From DATATV01 sp035551355 (GTDB lineage Bacteria; Actinomycetota; Actinomycetes; Mycobacteriales; Pseudonocardiaceae), in contig DASZNF010000140.1 of assembly GCA_035551355.1 (NCBI GenBank), forward strand, positions 1 to 64,000: a DNA stretch of 64,000 nucleotides, read 5' to 3'. Shown here piece by piece: positions 19,936 through 27,844 of this stretch (position 1 is the first letter of the stretch; each line of letters opens with the position of its first letter). The position numbers and the translations under genes were made by a program. Under the pieces are notes generated by a model, which was not told where the DNA came from, did no database searches, and saw only the letters and a program-made list of their open reading frames with translations.

Positions 19936-22297
19936 GCCCGGTGCCGGTTTCCGGTGCAGGCGACTGCGCCGGGATCTCGGGGTCACTTTCCGGCTGGGCC
20001 GGTTCGGCGCCCAGGTGTCCGGCTTGCGCGCTCTGCACCACGAGCTCGGCGTCCTCGACCACCGCGTCCGCGTCCTCCACCGCCACTTCGGCGTCCTCGG
20101 CCAACTCCTCCGACTCGTCCGGCATCAGCCACAGCACGCCGCTGGGCGGCAGTTGCAGCACCGCGGACGCGGGCTGGCCGTGCCAGGGTTCGGCGGTCGC
20201 GGTCACCAGGCCGAGGTTGCCCACGCCGGAACCGCCGTAGTGCTCGGCGTCGGTGTTGACCACCTCGCGCCAGCGGCCGGTGGCCGGCAGGCCGACCCGG
20301 TAGTCGTGGTGCGGCACCCCGGCGAAGTTGGCCACACAGGCCAATTGTGAGCCGTCGGCGCCGATGCGCAGGAAGCTCAGCACATTGCCGCCGGAGTCGT
20401 TGGCGTCGATCCAGCGGAAGCCGTCCGGTTCGGTGTCGGCGCTGTAGAGCGCGGGCGCGGCCCGGTAGACGCCGTTGAGATCGGTCAGCAGCGCGCGCAG
20501 ACCGCCGTGCAGCGGCTGCTCGGTCAGGCCCCAGTCCAGCGATCGCGACTCCGACCACTCTCGTTCCTGGCCGAACTCTCCGCCCATGAACAACAACTGC
20601 TTGCCCGGGTGGGCCCACATGAAGGCCAGCAGCGAGCGCAGCCCGGCCGCCTTGTTCCAGTCGTCGCCGGGCATCCGCTGCCACAGCGATCCCTTGCCGT
20701 GCACCACTTCGTCGTGCGACAACGGCAGCACGAAGTTCTCGGTCCAGGCGTACACCAGCGAGAAGGTCATCTCGTTGTGGTGGAAGGAACGGTGGATCGG
20801 ATCACGGCTCAGGTAGTGCAGGGTGTCGTGCATCCAGCCCATGTTCCACTTGAAACCGAAACCAAGGCCGCCCAGGTGGGTCGGGCGGGTCACGCCGGGC
20901 CAGGCGGTGGATTCCTCGGCCACCATCACCACACCCGGGTGTCGCTTGTAGACGGTCGCGTTGAGTTCCTGCAGGAACCGCACCGCATCCAGGTTCTCCC
21001 GGCCACCGTACTGGTTGGGCAGCCACTGCCCCTCCTGGCGCGAGTAGTCCAGGTACAGCATGGAGGCCACCGCGTCCACCCGCAGCCCGTCGAGGTGGAA
21101 CTCCTCGAACCAGTACAAGGCGTTGGCGACCAGGAAGTTGCGCACCTCGTTGCGACCGAAGTCGAACACCAGGGTGCCCCAGTCCGGCTGCTCGCCCCGC
21201 CGCGGATCGGCGTGCTCGTACAGGGGAGTGCCGTCGAACCGGGCCAGCCCCCAGCTGTCCCGCGGGAAGTGCGCGGGCACCCAGTCCACGAACACGCCGA
21301 TGCCGCGCTGGTGCAGCCGGTCGACGAAGTAACGGAAGTCGTCCGGGCTGCCGAACCGCGAGGTGGGCGCGTAGTAGGAGGTGACCTGGTAGCCCCAGGA
21401 CCCGCCGAACGGGTGCTCGGCGATGGGCAGCAGCTCAACGTGGGTGAAGCCGGTCTCGGTGACGTAGTCGGCCAGCTGGTCGGCCAGTTCCCGGTAGTTC
21501 AGGCCCGGCCGCCAGGAACCCAGGTGCACCTCGTACACGCTCATCGGCGCGGCCGACCAGTTGGTCGCCTCCCGCCGGGCCAGCCACTCGCTGTCGGCCC
21601 AGGCGTGGTGCGAGCGGGTCACCACCGAGGCGGTGGCCGGGGGCCGCTCGGTGGCGAAGGCCATCGGGTCGGCCTTCTCATACCAGCGGCCATCGGCGCC
21701 CAGTACCCGGAACTTGTAGGTGGCGCCCACCGGCACGCCCGGGATGAACAGCTCCCACACGCCCGAGGAACCCAGCGAGCGCATCGGGTTGGCCCGGCCG
21801 TCCCAGCCGTCGAACTCGCCGAACACCCGCACCCCGCGGGCGGTCGGCGCCCACACCGCGAACGACACGCCCTCGACCTGGCCTTCGGGGGTGTCGTAGC
21901 TGCGCGGGTGCGCGCCGAGCACCTCCCACAGCCGCTCGTGCCGGCCCTCGCCGATCAGGTGCAGGTCCAGCTCGCCGACCGTGGGCAGCCAGCGGAACGG
22001 GTCGTCGGCGGTCACCACGTGACCGGCGTAGTCGATCTCCAGATGGTAGGTGCCCGGGTGCTCGGACAGCACCCCGGCGAACACGCCGTCGGTGACCCGC
22101 TTGAGCGGGAACCGGCGCGCGCCGGCGACCACGGTCACCGCATCGGCTCCGGGCCGCAGCGCGCGGGCCACGATGGTGTTGCCGACCCGGTGCACGCCCA
22201 GCACGGCGTGCGGGTCGTGGTGCGATCCGGTGAGCAACCGGTCCAGATCCTGCGCCGAGGGCGCCGCATCCGGCGACTCGGCCGGTACTGCGGTCAC
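19832..22297 (-). CDS. glgB: 1,4-alpha-glucan branching enzyme GlgB with acidic C-terminal extension
   Basis: This 821-residue GH13 enzyme cuts alpha-1,4 chains and re-attaches them as alpha-1,6 branches. It has a CBM48/N domain (SFAVWAPTARGVRVFGEFDGW), then the barrel with DWVPAHF, GLRVDAVAS (nucleophile Asp), VAEEST (acid Glu) and PLSHDEVVHGK. A usual GlgB ends near residue 730, at about LPPSGVLWL. Here some 90 more residues follow, first acidic and repetitive (EDAEVAVEDADAVVEDAE), then Pro/Ser-rich, and the last 34 codons lie antisense to the RsbW-like gene. The GTG start overlaps the maltokinase stop. It is the last gene of the GlgE operon. Confidence 0.95.
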   Translation of the reverse strand: MTAVPAESPDAAPSAQDLDRLLTGSHHDPHAVLGVHRVGNTIVARALRPGADAVTVVAGARRFPLKRVTDGVFAGVLSEHPGTYHLEIDYAGHVVTADDPFRWLPTVGELDLHLIGEGRHERLWEVLGAHPRSYDTPEGQVEGVSFAVWAPTARGVRVFGEFDGWDGRANPMRSLGSSGVWELFIPGVPVGATYKFRVLGADGRWYEKADPMAFATERPPATASVVTRSHHAWADSEWLARREATNWSAAPMSVYEVHLGSWRPGLNYRELADQLADYVTETGFTHVELLPIAEHPFGGSWGYQVTSYYAPTSRFGSPDDFRYFVDRLHQRGIGVFVDWVPAHFPRDSWGLARFDGTPLYEHADPRRGEQPDWGTLVFDFGRNEVRNFLVANALYWFEEFHLDGLRVDAVASMLYLDYSRQEGQWLPNQYGGRENLDAVRFLQELNATVYKRHPGVVMVAEESTAWPGVTRPTHLGGLGFGFKWNMGWMHDTLHYLSRDPIHRSFHHNEMTFSLVYAWTENFVLPLSHDEVVHGKGSLWQRMPGDDWNKAAGLRSLLAFMWAHPGKQLLFMGGEFGQEREWSESRSLDWGLTEQPLHGGLRALLTDLNGVYRAAPALYSADTEPDGFRWIDANDSGGNVLSFLRIGADGSQLACVANFAGVPHHDYRVGLPATGRWREVVNTDAEHYGGSGVGNLGLVTATAEPWHGQPASAVLQLPPSGVLWLMPDESEELAEDAEVAVEDADAVVEDAELVVQSAQAGHLGAEPAQPESDPEIPAQSPAPETGTGLSSPPEVQAAASTSPPRCRPAAGAGPRWSGPGRG

Positions 22298-23685
22298 GTC
22301 GTTTCACTCCCCGTGGTGATTCGGGCGATGGAGGACAGCGGCACGCCCAGCCATTCCGGGCGGTTGGCGTGCTCATAGAAGACCTCGTACACGGCCTTGT
22401 CCAGTTCGAAGGCCCGCAACAGGTCGGCGTGCCGGCGTGGGTCGCCGTAGGTGTCGGCGGCCGCTTCGGCGTAGCCGTCGCAGAACGCGGCCCGGTTGCG
22501 CGCGGCCCAGTCCAGGGCTCGCTTCACCAGGGCGTCGTCGTCGGGCTGGCCGATGAGCATCTGGTGGGCGGCGTAGTCGAAGGAGCGCAGCATGCCGGCC
22601 ACGTCGCGCAGCGGCGAGCGCAGCGCGCTGCGCTCGGCCGCGGGGGCGGCGGGCTCGCCCTCGAAGTCGATCAGCACCCAGCCCGACACCGTGCGCAGCA
22701 CCTGGCCCAGGTGCAGGTCGCCGTGGATGAACTGCATGAACACCGGCTCGTCCGCCTCGCGCACCTGCTTGAACGCGGTGCGCAGGGCCGGGGCGTGCTC
22801 GGCCAGCTCGGGCACGGCCTCGGACACCAGGTCCAGCCGGTCCTGCATGGCCTTGACGGTGCGCTCGAACTCGCCCGGGTCGGCCCGCTGCTCGCCCAGC
22901 GCCCGGCGCAGGTCGGCGTGCACGGTGGCCACGGCCTGACCCAGCCGGCGCGCCTCGCCTGCGAAGTCGCCGCCGGCCTCCGCTGCGCTGTGCTCGGCAT
23001 CGGCCATCAGGTCCCGCACACTGGTGCCGGCCATGGCCCAGCCGTCCACCGCGTCGGGCAGGTACTGCTGCAGCATGGCCATGGTGGCCGGCTGCCCGGC
23101 GAGTTCACCGGTGATCGAGCCCAGCGGCGCCGCGATGTGCTCGCAGCCGATCTCGGCTAAGGCCCGGTGCAGCAGCAGATCCGGGTTGATGCCGGTGGTC
23201 AGCTTGCGGAACAGCTTGAGGATGTACTGGTTGCCGAACACCAGCGAGGTGTTGGACTGCTCCGAGGAGATCGGCCGGGCCCGCAGCCCGCCGGTCAGCT
23301 CGGTGCCGGGCTCGTGCTCGAAGGCCAGCGAACCGACCTGCGCACCGGACACGATCAGATCCAGCAGCGTGCCGGTGAGCTCGCCGTCGCCGCTGGCCTC
23401 GTAACCCCCGGCGTCCAGGCCGAACCAGCTGGACCCGAGGTGCTCGGGCAGCTGGGAGCGGCTGGCCACCAGCAGCTGATAGGGCTCGGTGCGGTCGGTC
23501 TGGTGGACCTCGACGACCACGTGCAGCAGCAGCGGATCGCCCGCCAACAGCACCGTGGTGGACAGCTGACCAACCGAGTTGATCGGCCGGTCCTTGCCGG
23601 CGAACCAGCGCTGACCGGGCAGCCAGTTCGGCAGCTCGGCCACCAGCTGTGCGACCAGATCTTCCGGGTCGGTCAACCGACTCAC
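22294..23685 (-). CDS. mak: Maltokinase (Mak/Pep2)
   Basis: The 463-residue protein is an aminoglycoside-phosphotransferase-fold kinase that makes maltose-1-phosphate from maltose and ATP. Signs are the N-terminal LPNWLPGQRWFAGKDR opening typical of maltokinases, the catalytic loop FIHGDLHLGQVL and the metal site LIDFEGEP. It overlaps treS upstream and glgB downstream by 4 bases each. In many actinobacteria TreS and Mak form a complex or fusion; here they are separate but coupled genes. The product feeds GlgE. Confidence 0.95.
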   Translation of the reverse strand: MSRLTDPEDLVAQLVAELPNWLPGQRWFAGKDRPINSVGQLSTTVLLAGDPLLLHVVVEVHQTDRTEPYQLLVASRSQLPEHLGSSWFGLDAGGYEASGDGELTGTLLDLIVSGAQVGSLAFEHEPGTELTGGLRARPISSEQSNTSLVFGNQYILKLFRKLTTGINPDLLLHRALAEIGCEHIAAPLGSITGELAGQPATMAMLQQYLPDAVDGWAMAGTSVRDLMADAEHSAAEAGGDFAGEARRLGQAVATVHADLRRALGEQRADPGEFERTVKAMQDRLDLVSEAVPELAEHAPALRTAFKQVREADEPVFMQFIHGDLHLGQVLRTVSGWVLIDFEGEPAAPAAERSALRSPLRDVAGMLRSFDYAAHQMLIGQPDDDALVKRALDWAARNRAAFCDGYAEAAADTYGDPRRHADLLRAFELDKAVYEVFYEHANRPEWLGVPLSSIARITTGSETT

Positions 23686-25490
23686 CTCACTTCGTTGTCG
23701 TCACCGGGCTCGACCAGCTGGAACCAGTAGAAACCGTGTCCCGGCAGGGTCAGCAGATACGACAGCTCACCGATGTCTGGGAACCGCACGCCGCCGGTGA
23801 GCTCGACCGGTGTGCTTCCGTGATGCTCGGACAGGTCCAGCTCCACCGGTTGCGGGAAGCGGGACAGGTTGTTCACACACAGCACGACGTCCTGGCCGCC
23901 GTCCGGGCGCAGCCACCGGCGCTTGTAGGCCAGCACGCTCGGGTTGGACCCGCCGAGGTCGATGAACTCGCCCTCGGCGAACGCGTAGTGCTGCTTGCGT
24001 ACCTCGATCATCCTCCTGGTCCAGTTCAACAGCGAGGAGACGCTGTTGGACTGCGCCTCGACGTTGATCGCCTGGTAACCGTAGACCGGGTCCATGATCG
24101 TGGGCAGGTAGATTCGACCTGGGTCACACGCGGAGAACCCGGCGTTGCGGTCGGGCGTCCACTGCATCGGGGTGCGCACCGCGTCCCGGTCACCGAGCCA
24201 GATGTTGTCGCCCATCCCGATCTCGTCACCGTAGTACAGCACCGGCGAGCCGGGCAGCGACAACAGCATCGCGGTGAACAGCTCCAGCTGGTTGCGGTCG
24301 TTGTCCAGCAACGGAGCCAGCCGCCTGCGGATGCCGATGTTGGCCTTCATCCGCGGATCCTTGGCGTACTCCGTGTACATGTAGTCGCGTTCGTCGTCGG
24401 TGACCATCTCCAGGGTCAGCTCGTCGTGGTTGCGCAGGAAGATCCCCCACTGGCAGCCGTCCGGGATCTTCGGCGTCTGCGCCAGGATTTCCGAGATGGG
24501 GAACCGGGACTCCCGGCGCACCGCCATGAAGATCCTTGGCATCAAAGGAAAGTGGAATGCCATGTGGCACTCGTCGCCGCCGGTGGCCGGCTCCCCGAAG
24601 TACTCCACCACGTCCGACGGCCACTGGTTGGCCTCGGCCAGCAGCACCCGGTCGGGGAACTCGTCGTCCACCACCTTGCGGCAGCGCTTGAGGAATTCGT
24701 GCGTGCGCGGCAGGTTCTCGCAGTTGGTGCCCTCCTGCTCGAACAGGTAGGGCACCGCGTCCAGCCGGAACCCGTCGATGCCCAGATCCAGCCAGAACCG
24801 CAGCACGTCGATCATGGCGTCCTGGACGTCCGGGTTCTCGTAGTTCAGGTCGGGCTGGTGGGTGAAGAACCGGTGCCAGTAGAACTGGCCGCGCACCGGA
24901 TCGTAGGTCCAGTTGGAGGTTTCGGTGTCCACGAAGATGATTCGCGCGTCGGCGTAGCGCGAGTCGTCGTCGCTCCACACGTAGTAGTTGCCGTACGGGC
25001 CGTCGGGCTCGGTGCGCGACTGCTGGAACCACGGGTGCTGATCGGAGGTGTGGTTGAGCACCAGGTCGGTGATCACCCGGATGCCCCGCTTGTGGGCCTC
25101 GTTGAGCAGATGGACGAAATCCTCGACATTGCCGAATTCCGGGAGCACGGCCCGGAAATCGCTGATGTCGTACCCGCCGTCGCGCAGCGGAGAGGCGTAG
25201 AACGGCGGCAGCCACAGGCAGTCCACGCCCAGCCAGGACAGGTAGTCCAGCTTGGTGGCCAGGCCGCGCAGGTCCCCGGTGCCGTCACCGTTGGAGTCCT
25301 GGAACGCGCGGACCAGGACCTCGTAGAACACCGCCCCCTTGAACCAGGTCGGGTTGCGCGGCGCCTCGGTCGCGGACTGGAAGTCCTCCGCCTGCGGCTC
25401 GACCAGCATGCCGTCGGCGGTCATGGCCTCGCCCGTGTGCGGCACATCGGACAGGGCGAGGGCTGCGTCGGGGCGGGATTCGGCGTCCAT
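23682..25490 (-). CDS. treS: Trehalose synthase TreS (maltose alpha-D-glucosyltransferase)
   Basis: This 602-residue GH13 enzyme interconverts trehalose and maltose. The family motifs are DLVLNHTSD, GFRLDAVPYLFE (nucleophile Asp), LAEANQW (Glu) and FLRNHDELTLE. The N-terminal WFKGAVFYEVLVRAFQDSNGDG is characteristic of TreS. ATG 25490 has GAGGTGA upstream. It sits between glgE and maltokinase. In the GlgE route it draws maltose from trehalose for phosphorylation. Confidence 0.96.
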   Translation of the reverse strand: MDAESRPDAALALSDVPHTGEAMTADGMLVEPQAEDFQSATEAPRNPTWFKGAVFYEVLVRAFQDSNGDGTGDLRGLATKLDYLSWLGVDCLWLPPFYASPLRDGGYDISDFRAVLPEFGNVEDFVHLLNEAHKRGIRVITDLVLNHTSDQHPWFQQSRTEPDGPYGNYYVWSDDDSRYADARIIFVDTETSNWTYDPVRGQFYWHRFFTHQPDLNYENPDVQDAMIDVLRFWLDLGIDGFRLDAVPYLFEQEGTNCENLPRTHEFLKRCRKVVDDEFPDRVLLAEANQWPSDVVEYFGEPATGGDECHMAFHFPLMPRIFMAVRRESRFPISEILAQTPKIPDGCQWGIFLRNHDELTLEMVTDDERDYMYTEYAKDPRMKANIGIRRRLAPLLDNDRNQLELFTAMLLSLPGSPVLYYGDEIGMGDNIWLGDRDAVRTPMQWTPDRNAGFSACDPGRIYLPTIMDPVYGYQAINVEAQSNSVSSLLNWTRRMIEVRKQHYAFAEGEFIDLGGSNPSVLAYKRRWLRPDGGQDVVLCVNNLSRFPQPVELDLSEHHGSTPVELTGGVRFPDIGELSYLLTLPGHGFYWFQLVEPGDDNEVR

Positions 25491-25568
25491 GTGCTCACCT
25501 CTCCAAGAATCGGTTCGTACGCGTACCGGTCGGGTCGCGTCGGGGCGCACGGCCGCGCGGAAGTCGGG

Positions 25569-27551
25569 TCAGGCGTGGCGCGGCCGCAGCGCGACGATGT
25601 GGGCCACCGCGCGCCAGGGTTCGAGTCGCACGTAGTTGGCCTGCCCCCAGTCCCAGGTTTCGCCGCTCACCTCGTCGTGCGCGATCAGCCGTTGGTACCA
25701 GTCGAAGCCGAGGGCGGGCAGATCCAGCCAGATGGTGCCCTCCTGCGCGTTGTGCGGGTCGAGGTTCACCACGGTGAGCACGGTGTCGCCGGTGGCCGGA
25801 TCCTGCTTGGTGTAGGCCAGCAGCGAGCTGGAATCCACGTGGTGGAAACGCAGCGTGCGCAGCTGGTGCAGGGCCGGGTGGACGCGGCGGATGGTGTTGA
25901 GCTTGGTCAGCCAGGGCTCCAGCGAGCGGCCCTCGGCCAGCGCGGTGGCGAAATCCCGGGGCCGCAGCTGGTATTTCTCCGAGTTCAGGTATTCCTCGCT
26001 GCCCTCGCGCACCGCCACGTGCTCGTAGAGCTCGTAGCCGGAGTACACGCCCCAGGCCGGGGACAGGGTGGCGGCCAGCGCCGCGCGCAGCGCGAACATG
26101 CCCGGCCCGCCGTGTTGCAGGGACTCGTGCAGGATGTCGGGCGTGTTGACGAACAGATTGGGGTGGGCGTAGTCGCAGTGCTCGACCAGGTCCACGCCGA
26201 ATTCGATCAGCTCCTCCTTCGTGGTGCGCCAGGTGAAGTAGGTGTAGCTCTGGGTGAAGCCGAGCTTGGCCAGGCCCCACAGCCGGGCCGGCCGGGTGAA
26301 CGCCTCGGCCAGGAACACCACGTCCGGGTGGGCGTCCTTCACCGACTTGATCAGCCAGGCCCAGAAGTCCGGCGGCTTGGTGTGCGGGTTGTCCACCCGG
26401 AAGATGCGCACCCCGTGGTCGATCCAGTGCGTGACGACCCGCAGCACCTCGGCGTAGATGCCGGCTCTGTCGTTGTCGAAATTGATCGGGTAGATGTCCT
26501 GGTATTTCTTGGGCGGATTCTCCGCGTAGGCGATGGTGCCGTCCGGGCGGGTGGTGAAGAACTCCGGATGCTTGAGCACCCACGGGTGATCGGGCGCGGC
26601 CTGCAAGGCCAGATCCAGCGCGACATCGAGGCCCAGTTCCTCCGCGCGGGCGACGAAGGCGTCGAAATCCTCGATCGTGCCCAGGTCCGGGTGGATCGCG
26701 TCGTGCCCGCCCTCGTCGGCGCCGATCGCCCACGGCGAGCCGACATCGTGCTCGCCGGCGAGCAGGGTGTTGTTGGCGCCCTTGCGGTTCACCCGGCCGA
26801 TGGGGTGGACCGGCGGCAGATAGATGACGTCGAAACCCATGTCCGCCACCCGGCCCAGGGCCGCGGCCGCGGTGGCGAAGGTGCCGTGCACCGCGTTGCC
26901 GGCCGCGTCCACCCCGCCGGTGGAGCGCGGGAACATCTCGTACCAGGCGCCGTAGGCGGCGCGCGGGCGGTCGACCCACAGCTTGAGCGTCTGGCCCTTG
27001 GTGATCAGCTCGCGCACCGGGTACTCGTGCATGATGCGCAGCGTTTCCGCGGCCAGCGCGGGGGAGACCCGGTTGGCGATCGGCAGCGCCTCGTCGCGCA
27101 GCGCGGCGGCGGCGTGCTCCAGCGCGGCCCGTTCCCGGCGCCGATCCGGCCGCCGGGACACCCGGTCCAGCAGTCGCGCGCCGGTTTCCAGATCGTTGGC
27201 CAGGTCCTCGGATCCCTGCCCGGCGGCGATCTTCACCTCGACCGCGTGCCGCCAGGTGGCCCACGGATCGCTCCACGCGTCGACCCGGAAGGTCCACATT
27301 CCCTCGGCGTCCGGCACGATGGTGGTGGCGAAGAAATCCTCGTCGATGCCCTGCTCGGCCATCCGGGTCTGCCGGGCCAGCCGGTCGCCCGGGCCGCGCC
27401 AGCAGACGGTGGCGGCGACCGCGTCGTGACCCTCCCGCCACACCGTGGCGCTGACCGGAATGTGTTCCCCCACAACGGCCTTGGCTGGATAACGCCCACA
27501 GCTCACGGCGGGGCTGACGTCATCGATGCCGAGTCGGCCGGTCATGGGCAT
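25569..27551 (-). CDS. glgE: Maltosyltransferase GlgE (alpha-1,4-glucan:maltose-1-phosphate maltosyltransferase)
   Basis: The 660-residue protein transfers maltose from maltose-1-phosphate to the end of an alpha-1,4-glucan. It has the GlgE N-domain (IDDVSPAVSCGRYPAKAVVGE), the helical insert, and the GH13_3 barrel with ALDLALQ, IFRVDNPHTKPP (nucleophile Asp) and FLAEAFTRP (Glu). Two ATGs compete: 27551 (MPMTGR), used here, and 27545; both lie near the GAGGGAC site. A 10-bp hairpin about 100 bp upstream separates it from the glgX gene, so the glgE-treS-mak-glgB group probably has its own promoter. Confidence 0.96.
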   Translation of the reverse strand: MPMTGRLGIDDVSPAVSCGRYPAKAVVGEHIPVSATVWREGHDAVAATVCWRGPGDRLARQTRMAEQGIDEDFFATTIVPDAEGMWTFRVDAWSDPWATWRHAVEVKIAAGQGSEDLANDLETGARLLDRVSRRPDRRRERAALEHAAAALRDEALPIANRVSPALAAETLRIMHEYPVRELITKGQTLKLWVDRPRAAYGAWYEMFPRSTGGVDAAGNAVHGTFATAAAALGRVADMGFDVIYLPPVHPIGRVNRKGANNTLLAGEHDVGSPWAIGADEGGHDAIHPDLGTIEDFDAFVARAEELGLDVALDLALQAAPDHPWVLKHPEFFTTRPDGTIAYAENPPKKYQDIYPINFDNDRAGIYAEVLRVVTHWIDHGVRIFRVDNPHTKPPDFWAWLIKSVKDAHPDVVFLAEAFTRPARLWGLAKLGFTQSYTYFTWRTTKEELIEFGVDLVEHCDYAHPNLFVNTPDILHESLQHGGPGMFALRAALAATLSPAWGVYSGYELYEHVAVREGSEEYLNSEKYQLRPRDFATALAEGRSLEPWLTKLNTIRRVHPALHQLRTLRFHHVDSSSLLAYTKQDPATGDTVLTVVNLDPHNAQEGTIWLDLPALGFDWYQRLIAHDEVSGETWDWGQANYVRLEPWRAVAHIVALRPRHA

Positions 27552-27649
27552 CGTCCCTCGTTGTCCCTTAATGTCGGATGGCAGTGGCACAACGTGATAC
27601 CGGGGAAGATGTACCCGATCTTGTGCCCGCGCAAACGTACCTGCTGGAG

Positions 27650-27688
27650 ACCACTCTGGTAGCTGCGGCGCGCCGCGTCCAGAGTGGT
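27650..27688 (-). terminator. Hairpin between glgX and glgE
   Basis: ACCACTCTGG (27650-27659) pairs with CCAGAGTGGT (27679-27688). The palindrome GCGGCGCGCCGC (27665-27676) sits inside, so the whole can fold as a long two-part stem. It lies about 160 bp past the glgX stop and about 100 bp before the glgE start. It could be a terminator or an operator/attenuator for glgE. Confidence 0.45.
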
Positions 27689-27844
27689 CATCGGAAGATA
27701 ACGTGCTCGTCGTCGCCGCGTCGCCCCGGGTGCATGGATTCGGTGATCTCGCGGTGATCTACGGTTGTCGCATCCCCTGAGTTCAGCGCGGTGCGCGGGG
27801 ATCGGCGTGGGTTTCGGCGCGGGGCGCGGGTGATCAACGACGCG

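Noticed and set aside
23649..27662. Very long open frame on the plus strand opposite treS and glgE
   Set aside because: It is a codon-bias shadow: the translation is rich in His, Gln, Val and Arg without domains, while the minus strand encodes clear enzymes.
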